A program made the translations under genes and the position numbers. 64,000 bases of DNA from Slackia sp. ZJ119 (GTDB lineage: Bacteria; Actinomycetota; Coriobacteriia; Coriobacteriales; Eggerthellaceae): positions 52,353-116,352 of the forward strand of contig NZ_JAAKEN010000010.1 in the NCBI RefSeq assembly GCF_011039175.1. The letters run 5' to 3'. This document shows positions 1 through 9,143 of this stretch, piece after piece. The notes below the pieces were generated by a model. It did no database searches. It worked only from the letters and a program-made list of their open reading frames with translations, and had not been told where the DNA came from. Each line of letters starts with the position of its first letter. Position 1 is the stretch's first letter.

Positions 1-2257
1 ACGAGCCGCCCGACCCGTCCGGCGCAGACGCCCCCAAAGTAATGAGATTCGTTTGGAGAATTTCAGAATGATATTCCGGCTCGCCCTGCTCGCGCAAATG
101 GGTTACCACAGCGTTGATTTCGTCTTCGGACACGAAGCACCCCTGGATTCGCTGAGGCTTCGCCAGTTCGGGCTTGGAGAGCAGCAAGTCTCCCAGGCCG
201 ATGAGGTTTTCCGCGCCCGGCGTGTCGAGGATGACGCGCGAATCGATGCCGCTGGCCACGTTGAAGGCGATGCGGTTGGTGATGTTGGCCTTGATGAGGC
301 CGGTGACGACGTTGGTGGACGGACGCTGGGTGGCGACGATGAGGTGGATGCCCGCCGCTCGCGCAAGCTGGGCGATGCGGCTGATGGAATACTCCACTTC
401 TTTGCCGACGTTCATCATGAGGTCGGCAAGCTCGTCGATGATGATGACGATGTAGGGCAGCTCCTCGGTCAGGTTGGGGTCCGCCTCCGGGGCTTCCTCG
501 CCGCGTGCGGCCGCCGCTTGCGCCTCTTCCTGGATCCGCTGCACCTTCGCGTTGTACTGCCCGATGTTTCTGGAGCCCACCTTGGAAAACACCTTCAAGC
601 GCCGCTCCATTTCGGCCACGCCCCACGACAGGGCGCTCGCCGCCTCCTTCGGCTCGGTCACCACCGGCACGTACAGGTGCGGAATGCCGTTGTACGGCGT
701 GAACTCAACGCGTTTGGGGTCGATCATGATGAAGCGGACCTCGGCCGGCGTCGCCCGCATGAGGATGGACATGATCATGCCGTTGATGGACACCGACTTG
801 CCCGAGCCGGTGGTGCCGCCGATGAGCAGATGCGGCATTTTCGCCAGGTCGGACACGATGCAGTGGCCTTCGACGTCCTTGCCGATGGCCACTTCGAGCG
901 GGCCTGCGCCAGCCTGCTGGATGACGTCGCCCAGATAGACCGTCTGGCGCGTGGCGTTGGGCACCTCGATGCCGACGTAGTTCGTGCCGGGGATGGGCGC
1001 GAAGATGCGCACGCCCGGAGCGGCCAGCGCGAGCGCGATGTCGGCCTCAAGCGCCGTGATGCGGCTCACGCGCACGCCGGCGGGCAGATCGACCTTGAAA
1101 AGCGTCACCGTGGGCCCGGCCACCCAGCCGACGACCGTGGCCATGATATGGAAGTCTTCGAGGGTCTTCTGCAGCTCGGCGGCCGTGTCTTGCAGCTCCT
1201 GCTCGCTGACGGCGTCGGTCGGGCGCTCGGCAGAAGTCGCCAAAAGCTCGACGGAGGGCAGCTCGAAGCCGTCGGCGGGACGCGGCGCGGCAAGCGGCGT
1301 CTTTTGCTTCGCCGGACGTCGGGGCGCCTCGTCGGCGGCGGAGCCGAGCTTGCGGGTGAGCGAGCCTTGGCCCGACGAAGCCCGCTTCGAGCGCGAAACG
1401 CGCGGCTCGGGGGCGGGCGCGTCCTCGTCGAAGCCGCGCGACAGGCGGCGCGTCTTCGCACGGGGCAGATCCTCGTCCTCGCCGAAGCGGCGCATCGGAG
1501 CGCTGTCTTGAGCCTCGTCTGCAGGCGGCACTTTTCTGACGAGCGGGTCGCGCTCGGCGAGCCGCCGCACGAACGCAGGCGGCTGCAGCGGCTCGCGCTC
1601 TGCGGCCGCGGCGGCCCGCTCTTCGCGCAGCTGGCGCAAACGGGCAATGAAGCCGCTGATGGAAAAGCCCAGCACGACGAATCCGACGACGAGCACGCCA
1701 ACGAGCACGATACAGCTGATGATGCGGCCGACGAGCAAAAGCCCCACGTAGGCGACGCCCGCGCCGACATAGCCGCCGCGCATCGCCATTTCGGACGGGT
1801 CGAAGAGCACGGCGAGGTTCGTCGGCGACGAGCCGGGCGTGAACAGCGCGAGCAGCGACAGGAAGGCTGCCGCGACGATGGCGATGCCGACCCACGTCCG
1901 AGCCGGCAGCGGCGCCTCGCGCAGGCCGAGCAGGCAGCAGCCGATCCCGACGATCACGAGCGGAATGAGGTAGGCGCCCAGGCCGAACCCCAAATGCAGC
2001 CCGCTCGCCACCGCCTGGGCAAGCACGGCGTTGGTCTGCAGCGTGGCCGCCGCGAACAGCCCGATGCCGCACACGATGAGGACGACGGCCATGATGTCGC
2101 GCTTGGCCTGCGCGTCAAGCCACGACTGGGCAGGGGCCGCAGACGCGTCCTGGTCGAGGCGCACGCGATGCCCTTTGGCCCCAGGCGCCGGTTGCGCCTG
2201 GGGCGCCTTCTTCTCTTGTTTCGCCGTTCGCTTCGACGCAGTGGAATGTCTCGCCAC
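1..2257 (-). CDS. ftsK: DNA translocase FtsK/SpoIIIE (partial, C-terminus off the left edge)
   Basis: Septal, membrane-anchored hexameric dsDNA pump that clears chromosome ends from the division site. The visible 752 residues show a charged N-terminus and about four hydrophobic segments in residues 35-200. A charged linker and the motor follow, with Walker A GGTTGSGKS, the RVEFTPYNGIPHL region and Walker B IIIDELADLMM. The reading frame runs off at base 1 about where the gamma DNA-recognition winged helix should begin, so only the extreme C-terminus is missing. I chose the GTG at 2257 because AAGGAG lies just upstream and no better ATG exists. It follows rnj on the same strand, separated by two terminator-like hairpins, so it probably has its own promoter. 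Identity is seen directly; KOPS-guided loading is family knowledge. Confidence 0.95.
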   Translation of the reverse strand, partial: MARHSTASKRTAKQEKKAPQAQPAPGAKGHRVRLDQDASAAPAQSWLDAQAKRDIMAVVLIVCGIGLFAAATLQTNAVLAQAVASGLHLGFGLGAYLIPLVIVGIGCCLLGLREAPLPARTWVGIAIVAAAFLSLLALFTPGSSPTNLAVLFDPSEMAMRGGYVGAGVAYVGLLLVGRIISCIVLVGVLVVGFVVLGFSISGFIARLRQLREERAAAAAEREPLQPPAFVRRLAERDPLVRKVPPADEAQDSAPMRRFGEDEDLPRAKTRRLSRGFDEDAPAPEPRVSRSKRASSGQGSLTRKLGSAADEAPRRPAKQKTPLAAPRPADGFELPSVELLATSAERPTDAVSEQELQDTAAELQKTLEDFHIMATVVGWVAGPTVTLFKVDLPAGVRVSRITALEADIALALAAPGVRIFAPIPGTNYVGIEVPNATRQTVYLGDVIQQAGAGPLEVAIGKDVEGHCIVSDLAKMPHLLIGGTTGSGKSVSINGMIMSILMRATPAEVRFIMIDPKRVEFTPYNGIPHLYVPVVTEPKEAASALSWGVAEMERRLKVFSKVGSRNIGQYNAKVQRIQEEAQAAAARGEEAPEADPNLTEELPYIVIIIDELADLMMNVGKEVEYSISRIAQLARAAGIHLIVATQRPSTNVVTGLIKANITNRIAFNVASGIDSRVILDTPGAENLIGLGDLLLSKPELAKPQRIQGCFVSEDEINAVVTHLREQGEPEYHSEILQTNLITLGASAPDGSGGS

Positions 2258-2310
2258 GAACCTGCTCCTTTTGTGTTTCAGCTGCATGCAAGCGGGTTTT
2301 CTCCAACGAA

Positions 2311-2344
2311 AAAGATGCATGGGACGAACAGCCCATGCATCTTT
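2311..2344 (-). terminator. Intrinsic terminator between rnj and ftsK
   Basis: Perfect 13-bp inverted repeat AAAGATGCATGGG / CCCATGCATCTTT with an 8-base loop. On the minus strand it is followed by TTTTTCGTT, giving a usable U-tract. It sits about 50 bases upstream of the ftsK start and would end rnj transcripts. Confidence 0.75.
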
Positions 2345-2409
2345 CAGTATAGCCTATGCCAGACGTCTTGGTGCGCCCGCCGCGCCACTCTCCGCGAAAC
2401 GGGCGAACA

Positions 2410-2434
2410 GGAAAACGCCGATTCAGCGTTTTCC
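2410..2434 (-). terminator. Second hairpin downstream of rnj
   Basis: Perfect 9-bp stem GGAAAACGC / GCGTTTTCC with a 7-base loop, 11 bases past the rnj stop codon. The U-run lies inside the stem, not after it, so it may be a weak terminator or a 3'-end stabiliser working with the hairpin at 2311-2344. Confidence 0.5.
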
Positions 2435-2444
2435 GAGGATGCTT

Positions 2445-4340
2445 CTACGCCTCGAGCAGGCTCACGACCACCATCGGGCGCGTCTTCGTGCGCTCCCACA
2501 AAAGCGAGTGCACCGAGTCGCGTGCGGCCTTTTTGAGCTCTTTCGTGCCGCAGCCCTTGCCGAGCGTGCGCAACAGCGCGTTGCGCACCCGCGTCGTCGC
2601 GTCGTCGAGCAGATACCCGTCGTCGCCGCCCGACACGCCGTGCATCTCGATGGCCGGATCGCCCAGAAGCGTGCGCTTCTTCAAGTTCAGGGCCGCCGCG
2701 ATCGACACGACGCCTTGCGAGGACAAGGCGCTGCGCTCTTCGAGCACCGCCATCGACGTGTCGCCGACCGACAGGCCGTCCACGAACACGATGCCGCTTT
2801 GGACGGTCTCGCCGCGCTCGATGCCGACGGCCGACAGCTCCAGGCTCTCGCCGTTCTCGCACACGAAGATGTTCTCGGCCGGCACGCCGGTGGCCTCGGC
2901 CAGCCTCGCGTGCGCCCGCAGGTGCGACGCTTCGCCGTGCACCGGCATGAAGGCCTTAGGCTGCACGATGGACAGCACGAGTTTCAGCTCCTCGGCGCCG
3001 GCATGGCCCGACACGTGCACGCGTCCGCGGCTTTTGTCCCACACGTCGGCGCCGATCTTGGCCAGCTGGTTCACGACGCGCGTGACGGCCTTCTCGTTGC
3101 CGGGAACGGGCGTGGCCGAGATGATGACCGTGTCGCCCTCTTCGATGTCGATGGTCTTGTGCTCGCCGTTGGCGATGCGGGCAAGCGCCGAAAGCGGCTC
3201 GCCCTGGCTGCCCGTGCACATGATGACGACCTGGTCGGACGGGATGTCTTTGAGTTCGTAGGCGTCGATGAGGTCGTCGTCGGAAATGTTGAGGTACCCG
3301 AGCCGCCGCGCGATGTCGGTGTTCTGGATCATCGAGCGGCCCGTGACGACCACCTTGCGCCCGCTTGCCACCGCCGCGTCGCAGATCTGCTGCATGCGGT
3401 GGATGTGGCTCGCAAACGACGCGATGATGACGCGGCCCCGCGCTTGGGCGATGATCTTGGCCAGCTCCTTGCCCACCTCGGCCTCGCTCAGCGTGAAATT
3501 GGGGTTCATGGCGTTGGTGGAGTCGCTCATCATGAGGTCGACGCCTTCCGTCGAGAAACGCGCCAGGGCCCCGAAGTCGGTCGTGACGCCGTCGATGGGC
3601 GTCTGGTCGAGCTTGAAATCGCCCGTGTGCAGGACGTTTCCCGCCGGGCAACGGAAAAACACGCCGACCGAGCCGGGGATGGAATGGTTCACGGCGAAGA
3701 ACTCCGCCGTGAAGCAGCCCAGCTTGACGGTGTCGCCCGGCTTGATCTCGACAAGCCGGGCGTTTTTGATCTTGTGCTCGGCGAACTTGCCTTCTATGAG
3801 TCCCAGGGTCATCTTTGTGCCGTAGATGGGCACCGGCACGTCAAGGTCTTTGTACAGGTACGGCAAAGACCCGGTATGGTCTTCGTGGCCGTGCGTGATG
3901 ACGATGCCCTTGAGCTTGCGGGCGTGCTCGAGCACATAGGTGTAGTCCGGCAAGATAAGGTCGACCCCGGGGTGGTTGTCGTCGGGGAACATGAGGCCGG
4001 CGTCGTCAAGGATCATGTCGCCTTTGCACTCGAACGCCGTCATGTTCATGCCGATGGCGTCAAGGCCGCCGAGCGGGATGATCTTGAGCGTGGCGCCCTT
4101 GTCCTTCTTCGACGAGTCGAACGTCCGCCTGCGGCCGCGCTGCGAGCTTGCCTGGCGCTGCCCGGCGTTGCCCTCCTTGGTCAGGCTCGGGCGCTTGTGC
4201 TCGATGGAGACGTGCTTGTACGAGCGGGTCTTCTCGCCCTGGGGAGAGGTGCGCTGGCGCTCCTTGGCGTGCTCGCGCTGGCCCTGAGGGCCGCCCTGTT
4301 TCCTATCAGCGCTTTTGTGGCGCTGACCGAGTTGTTCCAT
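2445..4340 (-). CDS. rnj: Ribonuclease J
   Basis: Metallo-beta-lactamase/beta-CASP endo- and 5'-3' exoribonuclease for mRNA decay and rRNA maturation. The protein has 631 residues. The first 80 or so are a Lys/Arg/Gln-rich, probably disordered extension typical of actinobacterial RNase J. The catalytic domain starts near residue 85 (LKIIPLGGLDAIGMN). The zinc-binding motif HGHEDH is at residues 150-155, and beta-CASP motifs (SDSTNA, SFASHIHRMQ) and the C-terminal SGHA motif follow. AAGGAG stands five bases before the ATG. The gene lies downstream of dapA but behind a strong hairpin, so it may be transcribed separately. It is often next to dapA in Gram-positives, which supports the call. Confidence 0.95.
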   Translation of the reverse strand: MEQLGQRHKSADRKQGGPQGQREHAKERQRTSPQGEKTRSYKHVSIEHKRPSLTKEGNAGQRQASSQRGRRRTFDSSKKDKGATLKIIPLGGLDAIGMNMTAFECKGDMILDDAGLMFPDDNHPGVDLILPDYTYVLEHARKLKGIVITHGHEDHTGSLPYLYKDLDVPVPIYGTKMTLGLIEGKFAEHKIKNARLVEIKPGDTVKLGCFTAEFFAVNHSIPGSVGVFFRCPAGNVLHTGDFKLDQTPIDGVTTDFGALARFSTEGVDLMMSDSTNAMNPNFTLSEAEVGKELAKIIAQARGRVIIASFASHIHRMQQICDAAVASGRKVVVTGRSMIQNTDIARRLGYLNISDDDLIDAYELKDIPSDQVVIMCTGSQGEPLSALARIANGEHKTIDIEEGDTVIISATPVPGNEKAVTRVVNQLAKIGADVWDKSRGRVHVSGHAGAEELKLVLSIVQPKAFMPVHGEASHLRAHARLAEATGVPAENIFVCENGESLELSAVGIERGETVQSGIVFVDGLSVGDTSMAVLEERSALSSQGVVSIAAALNLKKRTLLGDPAIEMHGVSGGDDGYLLDDATTRVRNALLRTLGKGCGTKELKKAARDSVHSLLWERTKTRPMVVVSLLEA

Positions 4341-4362
4341 AATGCTCCTTGTGTTCTATGCT

Positions 4363-4393
4363 CAAAGGAGGGCACCGCGTGCGCCCTCCTTTG
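4363..4393 (-). terminator. Intrinsic terminator downstream of dapA
   Basis: Perfect 11-bp stem CAAAGGAGGGC / GCCCTCCTTTG with a 9-base loop between the dapA stop and the rnj start. The T-run is within the descending arm (CCTTTG). Confidence 0.65.
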
Positions 4394-4429
4394 TGCGTGC
4401 GAATGAATACTGTGAGCGCGGGCGCGTCG

Positions 4430-5320
4430 TTACAGGACGCCGACCTCGCGCATGATGTTCGCCAGTCGCTCGGACTGGGCAGGCGTTGCCGGCACGAGCG
4501 GCAGCCGCACGCCGCCGACCGGAAAGCCGACAAGCGAGAGCGCCTCTTTCACGAGGATGGGGTTGGCCGTTTCGAAGAGCCCCGTCATAAGCGGCATGAG
4601 CGCTTCGTTCTTCGCCTCGGCCGCGGCCCAGTCGCCCGCGGCGGCAAGCTCGACGATCTCCTTCATGCGGCCCGGCGCGACGTTGCCGATGGTCGAAATG
4701 ACCCCGGCGCCGCCCAAGCGCATGATGGGAAGGGTGGCCGAGTCGTCGCCGGAATAGACGGCGAAATCATCCGGCGCCCCGTCGAGGATGGCCTTGATCT
4801 GGTCGAAGTTGCCCGACGCCTCCTTGACGGCGACGATGTTCTCAAAGTCGTGCGCAAGGCGCAGCGTCGTTTCGGCCTCCATGTTGATCGAGCAGCGGCC
4901 CGGAATGTTGTACAGCACGATGGGCAGCTCGGTCGATTCGGCAATGGCGGCGAAATGGCGGTACAGGCCCTCTTGCGGGGGCTTGTTGTAGTACGGCACG
5001 ACGCACATGAACGCGTCGACGCCGAGTTTTGCCACGTCAGAGGCGAACTGCACCGTGTCGGCCGTGCAATTGTCGCCCACGTTGGCGATGATCGGAACGC
5101 GCCCGCCGACCGCCGAGACGACCGCGCGGAACAGCTCTATCTTCTGCGGATAGAACACCGTCGGGCTTTCGCCCGTGGTGCCGTTGACGATGAGGGCGTC
5201 GTTGCCGCCTTCGACCAGGCGCACTGCAAGTTCCTGCGCACGATCGAGGTCCAGCTCGAGCGCGTCGTTGAACGGCGTAACCATGGCGGTGATCATGCGA
5301 CCGAAGCGAAGTTGCGACAT
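4430..5320 (-). CDS. dapA: 4-hydroxy-tetrahydrodipicolinate synthase
   Basis: Condenses pyruvate with L-aspartate semialdehyde, the first committed step to diaminopimelate and lysine, in the cytoplasm. The 296-residue TIM barrel has the family's usual length. The GTTGESPT pyruvate-binding loop is at residues 47-54, the YYNKPPQ loop near 110, LYNIPGR with the catalytic Tyr near 137, and the Schiff-base Lys166 in VAVKEASGN. The start is preceded by GAAAGGAAC. It lies downstream of dapB, so the two dap genes sit together. However, a strong terminator-like hairpin lies between them, only 20-25 bases before this start codon. dapA may therefore depend on read-through or on a promoter inside that spacer. 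Confidence 0.97.
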   Translation of the reverse strand: MSQLRFGRMITAMVTPFNDALELDLDRAQELAVRLVEGGNDALIVNGTTGESPTVFYPQKIELFRAVVSAVGGRVPIIANVGDNCTADTVQFASDVAKLGVDAFMCVVPYYNKPPQEGLYRHFAAIAESTELPIVLYNIPGRCSINMEAETTLRLAHDFENIVAVKEASGNFDQIKAILDGAPDDFAVYSGDDSATLPIMRLGGAGVISTIGNVAPGRMKEIVELAAAGDWAAAEAKNEALMPLMTGLFETANPILVKEALSLVGFPVGGVRLPLVPATPAQSERLANIMREVGVL

Positions 5321-5339
5321 ACTCAGTTCCTTTCAAGCC

Positions 5340-5381
5340 AAAAAACATCGACCCATGACACTTCATTATGCCATGGGTCGA
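5340..5381 (-). terminator. Strong hairpin with U-tract between dapB and dapA
   Basis: On the minus strand an 11-bp perfect stem (ATCGACCCATG / CATGGGTCGAT, 14-base loop) is followed directly by GTTTTTTGG. The loop contains TGGCATAAT, which resembles an extended -10 box for a dapA-specific promoter. The position, right before the dapA ribosome binding site, is compatible with an ordinary terminator followed by a new promoter or with attenuation. Confidence 0.75.
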
Positions 5382-5384
5382 TTG

Positions 5385-6161
5385 CTAGGCCATGAAGTTC
5401 TCCAAACCTACAACGAGGCCGTCACGCTCTCCGACGCTGCGGATGCCGAGCAGCACGCCGGGCATGTAAGACGTTCGGTCCCACGAATCGTGGCGGACGG
5501 TCAGCGTCTGGCCAAGCGAGCCGAAGACCACTTCCTGGCTGGCGACGAAGCCCATCGAGCGCACCGAGTGGACCGGCACGCCGGACACGAGCGCCCCGCG
5601 GGCCCCTTCGGCGCCGGCGATCTCGGTCTCTTTGCCGGGGGCGGCGCTGTCGCGGCCGCGGGCCTCGGAGATGAGGGCCGCCGTGCGCACCGCCGTGCCC
5701 GACGGCGCGTCGAGCTTGTTGCAGTGGTGCATCTCGATGACCTCAGCCTCCGGGAAATACGGCGCGGCCGCTTTCGCGAACTCCATCATGAGCACGGCGC
5801 CGGTCGTGAAGTTCGGCGCATAGAACAGGCACGTGCCCGCAGGTGCCAAAGCGGCAAGCTCGGCAAGCGTCTCGTCGGAAAGCCCGGTCGTGCCCACCAC
5901 GCAGTCCACTTCGGCCGGCAGCGCGACGCGCAGGTTGCCTTCCACCACGTCAGGGCGCGTGAAGTCCACCAACACGTCGAAATCGGCGGCGTCGATGGCG
6001 TCCTGCACGCTGGGATGCACCGGATACGCCCCGTCGCCTGCCGGACGCGGGCAAGACGGGTCGATGCCGCAGACAAGCTCCATGTCGTCGGCCGCCTTCA
6101 CGGCGTCAACGACGGCGCTTCCCATCCGGCCGGCGCATCCGGCAACGGCTACGGTGATCAT
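5385..6161 (-). CDS. dapB: 4-hydroxy-tetrahydrodipicolinate reductase
   Basis: NAD(P)H-dependent second step of the diaminopimelate branch. The 258-residue protein has the dinucleotide-binding motif AVAGCAGRMG at residues 5-14 and the substrate/catalytic signature HHCNKLDAPSGTA at 145-157. I chose the ATG at 6161 because AAGGAGT stands nine bases upstream and homology begins there; upstream in-frame codons belong to the pnp frame shadow. The ribosome binding site lies inside the end of pnp, so dapB is tightly packed behind pnp. Confidence 0.96.
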   Translation of the reverse strand: MITVAVAGCAGRMGSAVVDAVKAADDMELVCGIDPSCPRPAGDGAYPVHPSVQDAIDAADFDVLVDFTRPDVVEGNLRVALPAEVDCVVGTTGLSDETLAELAALAPAGTCLFYAPNFTTGAVLMMEFAKAAAPYFPEAEVIEMHHCNKLDAPSGTAVRTAALISEARGRDSAAPGKETEIAGAEGARGALVSGVPVHSVRSMGFVASQEVVFGSLGQTLTVRHDSWDRTSYMPGVLLGIRSVGERDGLVVGLENFMA

Positions 6162-6165
6162 GTTC

Positions 6166-8397
6166 CTACTCCTTCGGCTCGTGGCGGCGGCGCGGCGTGC
6201 GTCCGGCGGGACGGCCTTCGCGCGAAGAGCGGCCCGGACGGTTGTCCTTGTGGTCGCCCCGGTCGCTGCGCTCGCGGCGCGGCCTTGCCTCGCCGGCAGG
6301 CGCGGCCGGAGCTTCAGGCTTGTCGAGGCGGTCGAGCGAGATCTTGCCCGTGTTCGGATCGACATCGATGACCTTCACCTTCACCACGTCGCCGATCGAC
6401 AGCACGTCTTCCACCTTGCCGATGCGCCCGTTGGCGACGCGCGAGATGTGCAGCAGCCCGTCTTTGCTCGGCGTGAGCTTCACGAACGCGCCGAAGTCCT
6501 TGATGCCGACGACTTCGCCTTCGTATTCTTCGCCGACCTCGGGCTCTTTCACGATGCCGAGGATCATGGCCTTGGCCGCCTCGCCCGCTTCCCCGTCGAT
6601 GGCGGCGATGTGGATGGTGCCGTCCTCGTGGATGTCGATGGAGGCGCCCGTTTCGTCCTGGATGCCGCGGACCACCTTGCCGCCCGTGCCGATGACCTCG
6701 CGGATCTTGTCGACCGGGATGTGGATGGTCTCGATGCGCGGCGCATAGGCCGAAAGCTCGGGGCGCGGGGCGTCGATGGTCTGCAGCATGGCGTCGAGGA
6801 TGAACGCACGGCCTTCCTTGGCCTGCTTCAGCGCACGGGCCAGAATGTCGACGGACAGGCCCTTGGCCTTGTTGTCCATCTGCAGCGCCGTGATGCCTTC
6901 CGCCGTGCCGCACACCTTGAAGTCCATGTCGCCGAGGAAGTCCTCGATGCCTTGGATGTCGGAGAGGATGACGACGTCGTCGCCCTCTTTGATGAGCCCC
7001 ATGGCGATGCCGGAGACCGGCGCCTTGATGGGCACGCCGGCGTCCATGAGCGCAAGGGTGGATCCGCAGGTGGAAGCCATGGACGACGAGCCGTTGGACT
7101 CGAGGATCTCCGAGACGACGCGGATGGCGTAGGGGAACTCGTCTTCGGTCGGCAGCACCGGCAAAAGCGCACGTTCCGCCAGTGCGCCGTGGCCGATCTC
7201 ACGGCGCTTCGGGGCGCCCATGCGGCCCGTTTCGCCCGTGGAGTACGGCGGGAAGTTGTACTGGTGCATGTAGCGCTTGCCCTCGGCCGGATCGATGGTG
7301 TCGAGGCGCTGCCACTCGTTGAGCATGCCGAGCGTGCAGACCGAAAGCGCCTGGGTCTGGCCGCGCTGGAACAGGCCCGATCCGTGCACGCGAGGCAAAA
7401 AGCCCGGCACGATGTAGAGCGGGCGGATCTCATCGGGCGCACGGCCGTCGGCACGCTCTCCAGTGGCCAGCACCATGGCGCGCATGGCCTTCTTCTCGAG
7501 CGCCTTCGTGGCGGCGGCGATGTCGCTTTTCCAAGCGGCCTGCTCCTCTTCGGTGAACTGGCTGGCCTTGATCTCGTCCTTCAGCGCTTCGACCTTGGCC
7601 ATGCGGGTCGCCTTGTCGGCGTCGTGCAGGGCGGCGGACATCTGCTCGAGGTACGGGGACACGCGCTCTTCGATCGCCGGGTCGGGCACATGGATGGGCC
7701 ATTCCTTCGGCTCGATGTCGCAGCGGTCCAAGAAGCGCTGCTGGACGGCGCAGAATTCCGCGATGGCCTCCTGGCCGAACGTCATGGCGGCGAGCATGTC
7801 CTCTTCGGAGACGCCCTTGGCGCCGGCTTCGACCATCGAGATGTAGTCGGCGGTGCCGGCGATGGTCAGCTCCAGGTCGCTCGCTTCCATTTCGGCGTAG
7901 GTGGGGTTCACGATGAACTCGCCGGTTTCCGGGTCGCGGGCGATGCGCACGCAGGCGGCCGGACCGTCGAAGGGCGCGGCGCCGATCATGAGGGCCGCGC
8001 TCGCGCCGCCCACGCAGATGGTGTCGGGCGGATTCTCGCCGTCGACGACGAGCGTGGTGGCCACGATGTGGACCTCGCGCTTGAAGCCGTCCACGAACCC
8101 GGGACGGATGGGGCGGTCGATCATGCGGGCGATCAGGGTGCCTTTATCAGACGGCTTCGCCTCGCGCTTCAGATAGCCGCCGGGAATGCGTCCCACCGCG
8201 TACATCTTCTCCATGAAGTCGACGGTCAGCGGGAAGAAGTCGTAGTCTCGCTCCTCTTTGGAGATGACGGCAGTGACGAGCACCGTGGTGTCGCCGCAGG
8301 TCACAACGACGGATCCGGAGGCCTGCTTCGCAAGTTCCCCCGTCGTCATCGTGTAGTGCTTGCCGAAAAGCTCGAACGACTCGACGATCTTTTCCAT
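6166..8397 (-). CDS. pnp: Polyribonucleotide nucleotidyltransferase (PNPase)
   Basis: Phosphorolytic 3'-5' exoribonuclease of the RNA degradosome. The 743 residues show two RNase PH-like domains. The first begins VESFELFGKHYTM. The second carries the catalytic region around GSGLFQRGQTQAL and SEILESNGSSSMAS. A KH domain (VIGTGGKVV, roughly residues 560-615) and an S1 domain (GEVVGIKDFGAFVKL, roughly 625-695) follow, then a basic Arg/Glu-rich tail. It stands directly downstream of rpsO, the conserved bacterial order. Two hairpins lie in the spacer, and PNPase leaders are commonly processed stem-loops in other bacteria. Confidence 0.97.
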   Translation of the reverse strand: MEKIVESFELFGKHYTMTTGELAKQASGSVVVTCGDTTVLVTAVISKEERDYDFFPLTVDFMEKMYAVGRIPGGYLKREAKPSDKGTLIARMIDRPIRPGFVDGFKREVHIVATTLVVDGENPPDTICVGGASAALMIGAAPFDGPAACVRIARDPETGEFIVNPTYAEMEASDLELTIAGTADYISMVEAGAKGVSEEDMLAAMTFGQEAIAEFCAVQQRFLDRCDIEPKEWPIHVPDPAIEERVSPYLEQMSAALHDADKATRMAKVEALKDEIKASQFTEEEQAAWKSDIAAATKALEKKAMRAMVLATGERADGRAPDEIRPLYIVPGFLPRVHGSGLFQRGQTQALSVCTLGMLNEWQRLDTIDPAEGKRYMHQYNFPPYSTGETGRMGAPKRREIGHGALAERALLPVLPTEDEFPYAIRVVSEILESNGSSSMASTCGSTLALMDAGVPIKAPVSGIAMGLIKEGDDVVILSDIQGIEDFLGDMDFKVCGTAEGITALQMDNKAKGLSVDILARALKQAKEGRAFILDAMLQTIDAPRPELSAYAPRIETIHIPVDKIREVIGTGGKVVRGIQDETGASIDIHEDGTIHIAAIDGEAGEAAKAMILGIVKEPEVGEEYEGEVVGIKDFGAFVKLTPSKDGLLHISRVANGRIGKVEDVLSIGDVVKVKVIDVDPNTGKISLDRLDKPEAPAAPAGEARPRRERSDRGDHKDNRPGRSSREGRPAGRTPRRRHEPKE

Positions 8398-8485
8398 AGT
8401 GTCAAATTCTTTCTCTTCTCCTGGCGTGCCCTAGTGCAGCCAGCTTCTTCGGCGGGCGTTACGTTCCATTCGCGCCCCGCCCCGA

Positions 8486-8541
8486 GCAAAGGAGCACTCC
8501 TTGCGCCTTCGACCGGCGAAAGCGCCCTTGCGGACGCTTTC
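8486..8541 (-). other. Tandem stem-loops in the pnp leader
   Basis: Two hairpins lie in the rpsO-pnp spacer: GCAAAGGAG / CTCCTTGC at 8486-8504 with one bulged A, and GAAAGCG / CGCTTTC at 8518-8541. In E. coli the pnp leader stem-loop is cut by RNase III and used for autoregulation. The same use here is only an analogy. Confidence 0.45.
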
Positions 8542-8548
8542 CAATGAA

Positions 8549-8569
8549 AAGCCCGCGCTTGGCGGGCTT
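8549..8569 (-). terminator. rpsO terminator
   Basis: Perfect 8-bp stem AAGCCCGC / GCGGGCTT with a 5-base loop, starting 11 bases after the rpsO stop. It is followed on the minus strand by TTTTCATT. Confidence 0.75.
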
Positions 8570-8579
8570 AACGGGCGAA

Positions 8580-8867
8580 CTAGATGTTGTCGCGGATGCC
8601 GAGCCTCTTGATCAGGACGCGGTACTCTTCGATGTCGCGCTCCTTGATGTACTTCAGCATGCCGCGGCGCTTGCCGATGAGCATCATGAGGCCGCGTCGG
8701 GTGTGGTTGTCCTTCTTGTGGACCTTCAGGTGCTCGGTGAGGTTGCGGATGCGGTCCGTCAGGATGGCGACCTGGACCTCGGGAGAGCCGGAATCGTGCT
8801 CGCCCTTGCCGTATTCCTTGATGAGCTCGGCGGTGCGCTCCTTGGTGATGCTGAGCTTGTCTGCCAT
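8580..8867 (-). CDS. rpsO: 30S ribosomal protein S15
   Basis: Primary 16S rRNA-binding protein of the 30S platform. The 95 residues, slightly longer than the usual 89, contain the signature stretches [22 protein letters not shown], here broken as HDSGSPEVQ and [18 protein letters not shown], and end KRLGIRDNI. The ATG is preceded by GAAAGGCA. A candidate promoter lies 140 bases upstream, leaving a leader of about 135 bases with two hairpins. S15 commonly represses its own translation through such leaders. Confidence 0.98.
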   Translation of the reverse strand: MADKLSITKERTAELIKEYGKGEHDSGSPEVQVAILTDRIRNLTEHLKVHKKDNHTRRGLMMLIGKRRGMLKYIKERDIEEYRVLIKRLGIRDNI

Positions 8868-8883
8868 GTCAGTGCCTTTCTTG

Positions 8884-9038
8884 CGGCGGTCGCGCCGCGC
8901 TTGGGGCCTTGCGAAGAAGGCCTTCCGTCATTCTCGCTCGAAGCTGAGCCCCATGGGAAGCCGTAGAAGCCAAGCATCAAGTGACCGCCCGTTTGGGCAG
9001 CCTGTCCAGTATAGGGGAAGGCGGCCGCTTGTACGCAA
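8884..9038 (-). promoter_or_regulatory. rpsO promoter and structured leader
   Basis: The -10 box TATACT is at 9013-9008 and a possible -35 TTGCGT at 9038-9033, with a long 19-base spacer. The leader contains a GGCCTT / AAGGCC hairpin (8905-8922) and a GCGGCG / CGCCGC hairpin (8884-8898) just before the ribosome binding site. An S15 autoregulatory leader is inferred from position only. Nothing coding is seen in 8868-9143. Confidence 0.45.
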
Positions 9039-9143
9039 CGTTTCCGACACGTTCACCGAATGCACAAGCGCGAACGCCTCCCAGGCCGCTCGCCGGGCTG
9101 CGCGGGGCAAGCGGGCGCCCTGCGGCCCTGCGAGCGCCTACGC

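Noticed and set aside
53..2536. Long open frame of 827 codons on the plus strand
   Set aside because: It is antisense to ftsK, with His/Arg/Asp/Gly-rich nonsense translation caused by high GC; the opposite strand has clear FtsK motifs.
5321..5384. Lysine riboswitch before dapA
   Set aside because: The spacer is only 64 bases, far too short for the aptamer; only a simple hairpin is present.
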